Source: Clostridiales bacterium CHKCI006
GTDB lineage: Bacteria; Bacillota_I; Bacilli_A; Erysipelotrichales; Coprobacillaceae
DNA: 45,107 nucleotides
NCBI GenBank assembly: GCA_900018345.1
Contig: FCNA01000152.1
Span: forward strand, 1 to 45,107
Direction: 5' to 3'
Positions 15,049 to 23,297 of the stretch are shown in pieces. Positions within the stretch are counted from its first letter, which is position 1; each line of letters starts with the position of its first letter. Under the pieces are notes generated by a model. That model worked only from the letters and a program-made list of their open reading frames with translations, did no database searches and was not told the origin of the DNA. A program made the translations under genes and the position numbers.

Positions 15049-16665
15049 TTAAGACTGATATTTTTTCAGGTTTTCAATCTGCGCTTGGACTATATTGAGT
15101 TCACGGGTCAGACTTTTGCGTTTTTTTCCGGTGAACATGCCTGATAGCTCCGCTAATTCCACCTTCAGGTTGGCTTCCTGTTTTTGCAGATAAAGCAGCT
15201 CTTTTTCTCTTTCCTGGGCTTTGGCCTGTCTTCGCATTTGTTCTTCGAATTCCTCGACCCGCTGCAACTCTTCATTATAGGTATCGATATGGTATCCAAT
15301 CTTGTGATGTAGACTGTGGGTCACGGTAAACTGATATCTATAGACTTTGGAATCATCGATCCAAAATAAAGCCCAGTAGGCCTGCAGGGCAACCGACGAT
15401 CCATCGTCTCCTTTAAGGACCCATTGTTTGGCCAAACGATCATATCCGCGTTTCATGGTAACAGTATCTTTGGCTTTGAGAAGGGCATTGCCGTTTTGAT
15501 CATAGATATGCATATGGAATTGAATGGTCTTTGTTTCAGAGAACGGGTACCGTAAAATAACATTGAAGACGACTCTTGTATAAAGATCGATTTTGATTTG
15601 TGAAGACGCTCCCGATTTTGGCCAAAGTTCATGGGGGTCTTTGGTGCCATAAGAGAGCACTTTCTCAATTAGATCCGGTCCGTTAAAATGCCTGCGTATT
15701 TCATACAACATGCCTTCCTGAATGATCGGCTGGTAATTGTTTGTTCCATCCTGCTTAATCTGTTCAGTGGCACGACCACAAATCTTATCGATTCCACGCA
15801 GCAGGTCCTGTGTAGCACCGACTTTGCCCAGATCCTGGGCCTGTAGCTTTTGAAATTCCTTTGGTAGATCATAGGCATCGATATCCTTATAGCATGGAAT
15901 CAGGACTTTGGTATGGTCCCTAGTCATGAGCTGAAGGTATCTCTTCCATTCGTTTTTGACCCAGACAGCATTGAAATGTTCATAATCCGTTCCGATGACA
16001 AGCATGAGCTTCGCCGAATAAAGTGCTGCGAAGATATAGGGTTCGTACTCTTGACCAAGCTTGTCTTCCAGGCTGATCCTGGAGAAAAAGACCCGGTAGC
16101 CTTTAGCGGTCAATTGGTCATAAATATCCTGAGCCAGTACGCTATCGATGGTACGTTCCCCGTTATCATCTTTTTCTTTGTAGCTGATAAAAATATCATA
16201 AGGTTTTTCTTTGCTGGAGACAGTCAGGATATCCTTGCGCAAATTCTCAATCTTCTGGCCTTCATCTAAATAAACCTGGCGGGCTAAGATATCGGCTTTT
16301 TTGATGACTATTTCAAAATTGCCATCATCCATGACATTATCAAAACTGGTCCGATGGCAGGTTGGTATTTTTTTGCCTGTCGCTGGATCATCAACGTACT
16401 CGATCCCATATTTACATAAGACTAAGCCCCAGTAGGCCTCGGCCTCATCAGGAAACTCAGCCACGATGGTTTCATAGAGACTGGCTGCCTGATCAAAATC
16501 ACAGTTAAAACGCAAGCGATTTGCACGACTGAACAAGGCCATTTTCTTTTCATTATCCGCAGTCGGCACAGTTTGTTTTGTTCCGCAGTATTCACAAATG
16601 GCGACGGTCCTGCCGTCCTGTATGTGCAAGTCACCACCACACATCTTACATCTAAAAATTGCCAT
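15049..16665 (-). CDS. zinc-ribbon / TPR / TIR-domain protein
   Basis: A 538-residue protein. Residues 6-27 form a zinc ribbon (Cys6, Cys9, Cys24, Cys27). A TPR-like helical pair follows (about 42-90), then a TIR domain (about 155-295: YDIFISYKEKD, GYRVFFSRISLED, YEPYIFAALYSAKLMLVIGT, HFNAVWVKNEWKRYL). A beta-rich segment (300-450) and a C-terminal coiled coil (455-538) complete it. Bacterial TIR domains often hydrolyse NAD, and some act in phage defence; acidic residues are present in the right strand-loop region, but activity is not proven. It stands alone with its own promoter at 16768-16796. The neighbouring broken gene at 12871 shares the N-terminal module. Confidence 0.8.
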   Translation of the reverse strand: MAIFRCKMCGGDLHIQDGRTVAICEYCGTKQTVPTADNEKKMALFSRANRLRFNCDFDQAASLYETIVAEFPDEAEAYWGLVLCKYGIEYVDDPATGKKIPTCHRTSFDNVMDDGNFEIVIKKADILARQVYLDEGQKIENLRKDILTVSSKEKPYDIFISYKEKDDNGERTIDSVLAQDIYDQLTAKGYRVFFSRISLEDKLGQEYEPYIFAALYSAKLMLVIGTDYEHFNAVWVKNEWKRYLQLMTRDHTKVLIPCYKDIDAYDLPKEFQKLQAQDLGKVGATQDLLRGIDKICGRATEQIKQDGTNNYQPIIQEGMLYEIRRHFNGPDLIEKVLSYGTKDPHELWPKSGASSQIKIDLYTRVVFNVILRYPFSETKTIQFHMHIYDQNGNALLKAKDTVTMKRGYDRLAKQWVLKGDDGSSVALQAYWALFWIDDSKVYRYQFTVTHSLHHKIGYHIDTYNEELQRVEEFEEQMRRQAKAQEREKELLYLQKQEANLKVELAELSGMFTGKKRKSLTRELNIVQAQIENLKKYQS

Positions 16666-16767
16666 GCTCTCCCTCCGTTCATTGGTTTAATGATCGTGAT
16701 GTTTGCTAAAATAAATGTGTTGCTCCCAAAAATAATGGATGAATATGTTTTATTTCACTATATTTTT

Positions 16768-16796
16768 ATAGTAGTATAATTGTCGAATTTCGTCAA
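16768..16796 (-). promoter_or_regulatory. promoter of the TIR gene
   Basis: On the minus strand TTGACG (16791-16796), 17 bp, TACTAT (16768-16773), about 100 nt before the start codon. Confidence 0.6.
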
Positions 16797-16925
16797 GCTG
16801 AATCGAAAAAAGCATCTCAACCTGCAATTGGATTTCTTTCAACGAGGAGTAGAAGACTTCAACCCGGCGTCGCTTCAGGGAATCGCTGTCATGCTTTAAA
16901 CTGAAGGGTGTCAGGAGGGATAGGT

Positions 16926-18536
16926 ATGTTAGTGTATCTGAAAAAAGAATGGAAGAAGAATTTACTTGTGTTTAGTTTGATGTTGATTGTGGCTGGGGTG
17001 CAAACTGTCTCTGCTTTAAGCATGGCCTGGATGTTTGATGCCTTAGTCAGTGGCAATTTTGCTTGTTTTATACAGTGCATTGGGTTTATGTTAGGGATCT
17101 GGTGTTTCTTTATTATCGTGAATCACCTGTTGACGGTCTATAAGGAAAAGGTGATTTGTGCCATGACGCTGGCGATTCGCAAGGATGTGATGGAACGTCT
17201 GGTTCATACCGCTTATGCCGATTATCATCAAAAAGAGGCCGGTGAATATGTGAGTTTATTGAGTCAGGACATCCAGGTGATTCGTGACCAGGCCTTTACG
17301 CCTTTTTATTCGGCCTGTCAGGTGATCTTTACCACTGTTTTAGCGATGATCTGCCTGATTCAATATCATGTGTCGTTACTGGTGGTAGCTGTCGTGTTTG
17401 CGGTGCTGATGATCATGATTCCCCGTATCAGAAGGGTGCATGCTTATACGGCTGGAGCGATGGTCGATTTGACGCAGGGCAACGGGACGTTTTTGGCTTG
17501 TGTGACTGACTGGTTGAATAGCTATGATGAATTCTATACCTATAATCAGTTAGCGAATTGGAGTCAACGGGTGGTTACCTGCTGTCAGGATCAAAATCAG
17601 GCCATGATCCTGAATACTTTAAAGCAGAGTCGTATCATGCATGCCTTGTCTCTGGTCAATTTGCTGAGTCAATTAGTGATCATGCTGATTGCCGGATGGA
17701 TGATCATGGCGGATTATTTATCGATTGGTAGTTTCTCATCCATCAGTAGCTTTGCTTCAACGATTGCCAATGGTTTAAATAATTTAAGTGAGTATATTGT
17801 GAAGATTCGCTCAACGCAGGTGATCTTTGCGAAAATGTCCGCCTTTAAGAGAACAGAGGATAAGGGAGAATCCATTGATCAGATTGCATCCATTTCGATG
17901 CAGGACATTAATGTGGACTATGGGCGCGGACTTGTCTTTGCCAAAGAACCGAATATTCAAATCGTTCAAGGTGGAAAATACGCTTTGACTGGCGAGAGCG
18001 GTTGTGGGAAATCAACGCTTTTCCATATTCTGGCGACACATCTCAATCAATATCTGGGTTCAGTAATGATCAATCAGATTGATCTTCGTCGGCTTTCTTT
18101 GACGAGCCTTCGCGATCAGATGAGCGTTGTGACTCAGAAACCTTATTTATGGAATACGACGTTACGCGATAATATCACTTTTGGGGCTTCAATCAATGAA
18201 CAAAAACTCATGAAGATATTACGTATTTGTGATTTGGAGACGCTGATTGCTGATTTACCGCAGGGATTAGATACGATAGTGAGTGAAAATGGCAGTCAGT
18301 TTTCCGGTGGGCAAAGACAACGCATCGCCCTGGCGCGGGCCCTATGCCATGAACCAAAACTATTGTTGCTGGATGAGGCGACTTCCGCTTTGGATGAGCA
18401 AAGTGCCCTTATGATTGAGGAAGCATTGCTTCAGATGGATATCACGATCATTATGATCACCCATCACTTACACCCTCGGATTGCTTCAAAGCTCACTCAT
18501 GTGTATCGGTTAACACCGCTATCTATCCCTGAGTAA
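16926..18536 (+). CDS. ABC transporter, fused permease and ATP-binding protein
   Basis: A 536-residue half exporter. The membrane part (about 1-310) has six likely helices. The ATPase has Walker A GESGCGKST, signature FSGGQRQRIALARAL, Walker B LLLLDEATSALD, and the switch His in ITHH. It is shorter than usual, with only about 20 residues between domains. The start follows AGGAGG; GTG 16908 in the same frame is too early. No partner gene is adjacent, so it may form a homodimer. The substrate is unknown. The 240 bp upstream to the TIR gene hold no other gene. Confidence 0.82.
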   Translation: MLVYLKKEWKKNLLVFSLMLIVAGVQTVSALSMAWMFDALVSGNFACFIQCIGFMLGIWCFFIIVNHLLTVYKEKVICAMTLAIRKDVMERLVHTAYADYHQKEAGEYVSLLSQDIQVIRDQAFTPFYSACQVIFTTVLAMICLIQYHVSLLVVAVVFAVLMIMIPRIRRVHAYTAGAMVDLTQGNGTFLACVTDWLNSYDEFYTYNQLANWSQRVVTCCQDQNQAMILNTLKQSRIMHALSLVNLLSQLVIMLIAGWMIMADYLSIGSFSSISSFASTIANGLNNLSEYIVKIRSTQVIFAKMSAFKRTEDKGESIDQIASISMQDINVDYGRGLVFAKEPNIQIVQGGKYALTGESGCGKSTLFHILATHLNQYLGSVMINQIDLRRLSLTSLRDQMSVVTQKPYLWNTTLRDNITFGASINEQKLMKILRICDLETLIADLPQGLDTIVSENGSQFSGGQRQRIALARALCHEPKLLLLDEATSALDEQSALMIEEALLQMDITIIMITHHLHPRIASKLTHVYRLTPLSIPE

Positions 18537-18596
18537 TGATTTTTCTGATGGTATTTGATGAAAAGTAGGTTATAATGGAAGTAGGAGGGAAGTAAT

Positions 18597-19385
18597 ATGA
18601 GGACCAAGATCTTTTATTTTAGTGCAACCGGAAATTGTATGACAACAGCCAAGATTTTAGCCGAACTGTTACCTGAGACTTGCGAAGTCGTTTCTGTCAG
18701 CGCATTAAGACAAGTAGAAAACGTGATGGTGGAAGAAGATAATGTCGGATTTGTGTTTCCGGTATATTATGGGGATATGCCGTATATCGTGCGCGAGACG
18801 ATTGAAAAAATGACGTTTACCCATGATCCTTATATCTTTTTGATGGCAACCTACCGTGGCCATCCGGGTGATGTGGCGAAACGTCTGGAAGATGTCCTTG
18901 CCCCTAGAGGCGTCCATTTAGCTTTGAGCGTGGGGATTCCCATGCCGGGCAATAGTTATCTCAGTACTAAAGAAGAAATGCAGAATGCACTGGTACATCA
19001 AAAAGACCATATTCAGGCGCTTGTCGGGCGGATCATTTCCCGGGAAACAGAAGACTATACGCAGCCACCGCGTCCCGAAGCTTCCATGGTCAGTCACCTG
19101 CATAATTTCAGAGGGATTCAGGCCGATGATCGATGCATTGGGTGTGGCATTTGCGCAAACATCTGTCCATTAGATAATATTCGTATTGTTGACGGACATG
19201 CCAGGATTGGTGAGCAGTGTATGACTTGCCTGACTTGTTTTCACTGGTGTCCACAGGAAGCGATTTATATGAGTAAAGAGGAAAAAATTGCCCGCAGATC
19301 GAAATACCATCATCCCGATGTACGGCTGCAGGATATTCTGAATGAAAAGAAGCAGGCTGGACAAGATGTAGTCTTTCGTATTTAG
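18597..19385 (+). CDS. EFR1-family flavodoxin-ferredoxin fusion
   Basis: A 262-residue protein. The N-terminal flavodoxin-like domain begins IFYFSATGNCMTTA, the FMN phosphate loop. The C-terminal domain carries two 4Fe-4S motifs, CIGCGICANICP and CMTCLTCFHWCP. It is known as the EFR1 family and is common in gut Bacillota. It presumably moves electrons between FMN and Fe-S centres; the partner is unknown. A TATAAT at 18571-18576 and GTAGGAGGG just before the start show its own promoter, 60 bp after the ABC gene. Confidence 0.82.
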   Translation: MRTKIFYFSATGNCMTTAKILAELLPETCEVVSVSALRQVENVMVEEDNVGFVFPVYYGDMPYIVRETIEKMTFTHDPYIFLMATYRGHPGDVAKRLEDVLAPRGVHLALSVGIPMPGNSYLSTKEEMQNALVHQKDHIQALVGRIISRETEDYTQPPRPEASMVSHLHNFRGIQADDRCIGCGICANICPLDNIRIVDGHARIGEQCMTCLTCFHWCPQEAIYMSKEEKIARRSKYHHPDVRLQDILNEKKQAGQDVVFRI

Positions 19386-19396
19386 TTAACAATGAG

Positions 19397-19428
19397 AAAC
19401 TTATCACGTAATCAGTGGTAAGTTTTTT
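19397..19428 (+). terminator. terminator of the EFR1 gene
   Basis: AAACTTATCAC pairs with GTGGTAAGTTT (one G-U pair), followed by TTTT. Confidence 0.75.
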
Positions 19429-19469
19429 ATCTAATAATCATTTATTAGCTCTGTTTCAAAGTGCGATAG

Positions 19470-19586
19470 AGGAATATTGTAAATGATTTGATATCTCCAT
19501 CATTGCGTGTTAACGTATTATATGGGAATTTGTATATAGATAATCTAAAGATTACCAACCAGTGGGAGATGGATATTTTTAAATGA
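19470..19586 (+). pseudogene. tail-like open fragment, unidentified
   Basis: A 38-codon frame between stops reads like the end of a protein (NLYIDNLKITNQWEMDIFK) but has no start with a ribosome site. It may be the remnant of a lost gene upstream of the Fic gene. I cannot name it. Confidence 0.25.
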
Positions 19587-19603
19587 CCGAATAAACGCAT
19601 GTG

Positions 19604-19634
19604 AAAACCGGGGCTATGAAATAGCCTCGGTTTT
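19604..19634. terminator. terminator of the Fic gene
   Basis: AAAACCG-G-GGCTAT pairs with ATAGCC-T-CGGTTTT around a three-base loop. It is symmetric and could also stop plus-strand transcripts. Confidence 0.65.
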
Positions 19635-19644
19635 GAATATTGAT

Positions 19645-20874
19645 TTAATTTTGATCTGGTGTACTCTCTTCAATGAAATGATCGATAGCTTCTAAATTTA
19701 AAGCGTATCTATACTGCCTTTTAGACCTATCAATGACTAGGAATGGTTGTATCTCTGCGTTGGATAACCATTTTTTGATGGTTGCTTTTGAATGATCGGT
19801 AATTTGAACAAGCTGTTCTACTGTTAGATTATCTGTGTCAAATAAGGTGCATTGTAAAAGGACATCCAACAATGCATTATGTTTAGAATTTATAGATTTT
19901 AAGCCAAAAATAATTTTCCGATAATAAAAATAGTGACTGATTTTTTCTTCGATTGATTCTTTTAATGCATTTAGACCGGATAGTATTATCTCTAAAAACG
20001 AAATAACAAAATAAGTCAAATCACCTTTATTTCTTATGTCATTTGTTATTTGAAAACTATTATAGTATTGTTTTTGGTTCATTTTACATGAAACAGAAAG
20101 CTGTAACGCACACAGATTGTCGAGTTCCTTTTTGAGATAAGCGGATGATATAAACCTTGACATACGTCCATTTCCATCATAAAAAGGATGGATGAATCCA
20201 AAGAGATAGTGAAAAACAGCGACTCTGACAAGTAAACTTAATTTTTCATCATTTAAGATGTTTAATGCTTCTGCCAGGGTCTGAATGATATGCGATTCCG
20301 AGTTTATACCAGTGTGAATCGCTTTACCACCTGAATCGACTTCTACAGCCTCTTTTCTGAATACTTCGCCGTCAGGTATGTTTTCAGGATTTTCTTTTTC
20401 GATATCTTTCAACATAGAACTATCATATAATTTTCTGATATCTATAGGATCGTTAATATCGATAGAAACATTGTTTACCAGCTGACTGTATTTGCTGACG
20501 AGTCCAAATAAACGCTTGTAATGTTTCGGTGGCGTCGTCTCAAGGAGTTCTTTAATCTCTTTTCGAGTGCTTGAAACGCCTTCTATTTCATTAGTCATGC
20601 GTATTTCTTCGATGAGGATATGATGTATGATCCAATGCACAACAATTCCGGGAATTCGGTTATCTGCATATACCATTTTAATGATCTGACTATTCAGAGA
20701 GTATATTTGTTCGGTCAAGCGTAGGATTTCGTTGTTGATGATGACAAAAAAAGGATAATCTTTATTTGTAATCTTGAACCTGATCGTGGAAGGACTGTTA
20801 AAACGATTTTCATATACTTCTTTACCATTATCTTTTGACGTAAAAAAATGTTTATATAATGAAATATAATCCAT
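19645..20874 (-). CDS. Fic-family protein (probable AMP transferase)
   Basis: A 409-residue Fic protein. The active motif HPFYDGNGRMSR (229-240) keeps all residues needed for AMP transfer. An inhibitory-helix motif TNEIEG (94-99) fits (S/T)xxxE(G/N), placing it with Fic proteins whose inhibitor is N-terminal in the same chain. A winged-helix-like C-terminus (about 345-395, VEQLVQITDHSKATIKKWL) may bind DNA. Such stand-alone Fic proteins are self-regulated modifiers whose targets are seldom known. It has its own promoter (TTGATT, 16 bp, TATAAT) and an AGGAGG site. The gene is more AT-rich than its neighbours, suggesting horizontal gain. Confidence 0.85.
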   Translation of the reverse strand: MDYISLYKHFFTSKDNGKEVYENRFNSPSTIRFKITNKDYPFFVIINNEILRLTEQIYSLNSQIIKMVYADNRIPGIVVHWIIHHILIEEIRMTNEIEGVSSTRKEIKELLETTPPKHYKRLFGLVSKYSQLVNNVSIDINDPIDIRKLYDSSMLKDIEKENPENIPDGEVFRKEAVEVDSGGKAIHTGINSESHIIQTLAEALNILNDEKLSLLVRVAVFHYLFGFIHPFYDGNGRMSRFISSAYLKKELDNLCALQLSVSCKMNQKQYYNSFQITNDIRNKGDLTYFVISFLEIILSGLNALKESIEEKISHYFYYRKIIFGLKSINSKHNALLDVLLQCTLFDTDNLTVEQLVQITDHSKATIKKWLSNAEIQPFLVIDRSKRQYRYALNLEAIDHFIEESTPDQN

Positions 20875-20897
20875 GAAAAATACCTCCTTTGTATAAA

Positions 20898-20925
20898 ATT
20901 ATATCATTAACGAACTAAAAATCAA
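20898..20925 (-). promoter_or_regulatory. promoter of the Fic gene
   Basis: On the minus strand TTGATT (20920-20925), 16 bp, TATAAT (20898-20903). From here to 21190 the AT-rich intergenic sequence shows no other feature I can support. Confidence 0.6.
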
Positions 20926-21193
20926 GGAATTTAGTTTAATATAAAAATAATAGTCTCCTTCTAGCTTATATTTAATTTTTTCTGTATAAAATAAATGCTT
21001 GATTTTGTAACTATATGGAGATTTTAATCTTCAGATTCGTTTTAAGGAAATAAGAATAGGATTCACACCGTATATACTTTAAAGAGCATAGCCTTTTTTA
21101 ATACCGATCAAATAGAATATTGCAAAACATTTTATTCTTCTGATTTGTTTGGGTGACCTCATGTTTAAAAGTTGAAATTCTTTAAGCAAATGA

Positions 21194-21222
21194 TTGGACG
21201 ATAAAATGAAAGGGGTTATAAT
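21194..21222 (+). promoter_or_regulatory. promoter of the kinase-GH1-CoADR operon
   Basis: TTGGAC (21194-21199), 17 bp, perfect TATAAT (21217-21222), 33 nt before the first start codon. Confidence 0.55.
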
Positions 21223-21254
21223 GAGATTAGAAGAGAAGAATGGGAGGAAAAGAC

Positions 21255-21896
21255 ATGAAAAAAGTAATTGTCATGGACAGTGCCTATTGTAGTATGGGAC
21301 GTTGGATCTCAGTGATTGTTGGGGCCAGGTTAGGGATGAAACTTTATGAAGGAAAGGATCTATTTGAATTGGTCGATACGGATTGGACGGCTGAACGCCT
21401 GGCAGCCTATGATGCGCGCATTGCCGATATGACCGTAGAGGCCGTCAGAGAAGATCCTGAAACCAGGGCGCTTACAGAAATCATGCGTGAGGCTGTTCTT
21501 AAAGCGGTAGAAATCGGACCGTGCATCATTCATGAGCGAGCAGCCGGTGATATATTGAAGGATCGGGAAGATGTTTTGAAAGTACTTTTATATAATACGA
21601 ATATGGAACACCGTATTCCTCGCGCTGTGGCGGATAAGACCTATGATCTGGAAGAAAAGACACATGACGAATTAGTGGCATTCATTTGCCATGAGGATCT
21701 CAAACGCAGTCATTATAGAGATGCGGTGTGTGACAGCCCTTGGGGAGAAAAGGAAAGCTATGATATCTGTCTGGACAGTGATTTATTGTCTAGAGAAAAA
21801 TGCGCTGAAATTCTGATAGAAGCTTGTCAGGATGTTTCTTTGGATCTGGAAGAATGTGCCAAGATCATCAGGCAATCATTTACTTTGACAAAGTAA
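21255..21896 (+). CDS. cytidylate kinase-like family protein
   Basis: A 213-residue P-loop-related protein. The start MKKVIVMDSAYCSMGRWISV and the length fit the cytidylate-kinase-like family rather than true Cmk, because the classical GxxGxGKS loop is replaced by a variant (SAYCSMGRW). A later segment, IHERAAGDIL, fits the same family. Nucleotide binding is likely but the substrate is unknown. The start at 21255 follows GGGAGGAAA; an in-frame ATG at 21240 is too early. It begins a three-gene operon with a GH1 enzyme 15 bp later and a CoA-disulfide reductase. The functional link is unclear. Confidence 0.7.
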   Translation: MKKVIVMDSAYCSMGRWISVIVGARLGMKLYEGKDLFELVDTDWTAERLAAYDARIADMTVEAVREDPETRALTEIMREAVLKAVEIGPCIIHERAAGDILKDREDVLKVLLYNTNMEHRIPRAVADKTYDLEEKTHDELVAFICHEDLKRSHYRDAVCDSPWGEKESYDICLDSDLLSREKCAEILIEACQDVSLDLEECAKIIRQSFTLTK

Positions 21897-21911
21897 GAAA
21901 GGATCATCGGT

Positions 21912-23297
21912 ATGGAAAAGTTTTTATGGGGAAGTGCAACGGCCTCCTATCAATGCGAAGGGGCCTGGTTGCAGGATGGTAAATTAGAGAGCATGTGGGA
22001 TCATTACCTGCATGAAAAACAGCTGGAAAATGGTGATGTAGCCAGTGATTTTTATCACCATTATGAGGAAGATCTGAAAATGGCCAGTGAGGGTGGTCAA
22101 AATTCATTTCGCCTATCTTTATCATGGCCACGGATCCTGGATGAGAAGGGCAACGTCAATCAGCGGGGCATCGATTTTTATCGCCGGGTCCTAACATGCT
22201 GTCATACTTATGGCTTGAAACCGAATGTGACGCTTTATCACTGGGATCTGCCGCAATATTTGCAGGCACAGGGCGGCTGGCTCAATGAAGCGACATGTGA
22301 TGCCTATGCGCATTATGCTAAGGTGTGTTTTGAAGCGTTTGGCGACCTGGTTGATCTTTGGGTGACCTTTAATGAACCGCGCTGGTTTATCTTTAATGGT
22401 TATCTGATCGGTAATTATCCGCCGGAACATCACGACGTGGATGAAACCATTAAAGGGGCTTTTCATGTCATGTATGCGTCGAGTCTTGCCATCCGTCTGT
22501 TTCGTGAAGGGGGCTATCCGGGGCAAATTGGGATCGTTCATAGTTTTACACCGATCAATGGTGTGGATGATACGATTGCGACCCGGATTGCCATGCGCTA
22601 TGCCGATAATTACTGTAATAACTGGGTCTTGGATACGGCAGCCTGGGGCGAGATGCCGATTGATATGCTTGGCAAACTGGCTTCAGAAGGGCATGATCTG
22701 TCCTTTATGACGCCAGCTAAGTTAGCGCTGATGAAAGCCAATACGGTTGATTTTTTAGGACTGAATTATTATGCCAGAGCGTTAGTTAAACCTTATACAA
22801 GCGGAGAAACAACCTTGATCGTGAATAATGCAGGGAAGGCCGGTAAAGGGACAAGCAAGACGATTTTGAAAAACTGGTTTGAACAAGTCAATGATCCGCA
22901 TACCAAGAAAACCGAATGGGATACAGAAATCTATCCACAGGGATTGTATGAAGGCATCCTGATGGTTTGGCACAAGTACCATCTGCCGATCTATATTACG
23001 GAAAATGGGGTAGGCATGTATGAGGATGTCAGTGTTCCTTGTGTAGAGGACGATTACCGAATCGACTTTATGCAGGAGCATATCGAGGCCATGCTCAGGG
23101 CAAAAGACGAGGGCGCCGATGTACGAGGCTATTATGCCTGGTCTACTTTTGATTTGTATTCATGGAAAAATGGCTGTGAGAAACGCTATGGTCTTGTCGC
23201 CATTGATTTTAAGAACGGACTGGTTCGTAAGCCGAAAGCGTCTTATGCCTGGTACCGACAAATGATTGAAAATAATAGAAAGAAGGAATGTAAATGA
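21912..23297 (+). CDS. GH1 glycosidase, 6-phospho-beta-galactosidase-like
   Basis: A 461-residue TIM-barrel glycosidase. The acid/base is Glu155 in TFNEP and the nucleophile Glu364 in ITENG. The phosphate-site signature SWKNGCEKRYG (Ser417, Lys424, Tyr426) matches the Ser-Lys-Tyr set of LacG, and Trp418 sits where LacG uses Trp to favour galactose. By that reasoning it hydrolyses a 6-phospho-beta-galactoside or related PTS-imported disaccharide, though no PTS gene is in the window. The downstream gene starts at 23294 inside its last codons (ATGA overlap), so the two are translationally coupled. Specificity is an inference from residues. Confidence 0.8.
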   Translation: MEKFLWGSATASYQCEGAWLQDGKLESMWDHYLHEKQLENGDVASDFYHHYEEDLKMASEGGQNSFRLSLSWPRILDEKGNVNQRGIDFYRRVLTCCHTYGLKPNVTLYHWDLPQYLQAQGGWLNEATCDAYAHYAKVCFEAFGDLVDLWVTFNEPRWFIFNGYLIGNYPPEHHDVDETIKGAFHVMYASSLAIRLFREGGYPGQIGIVHSFTPINGVDDTIATRIAMRYADNYCNNWVLDTAAWGEMPIDMLGKLASEGHDLSFMTPAKLALMKANTVDFLGLNYYARALVKPYTSGETTLIVNNAGKAGKGTSKTILKNWFEQVNDPHTKKTEWDTEIYPQGLYEGILMVWHKYHLPIYITENGVGMYEDVSVPCVEDDYRIDFMQEHIEAMLRAKDEGADVRGYYAWSTFDLYSWKNGCEKRYGLVAIDFKNGLVRKPKASYAWYRQMIENNRKKECK

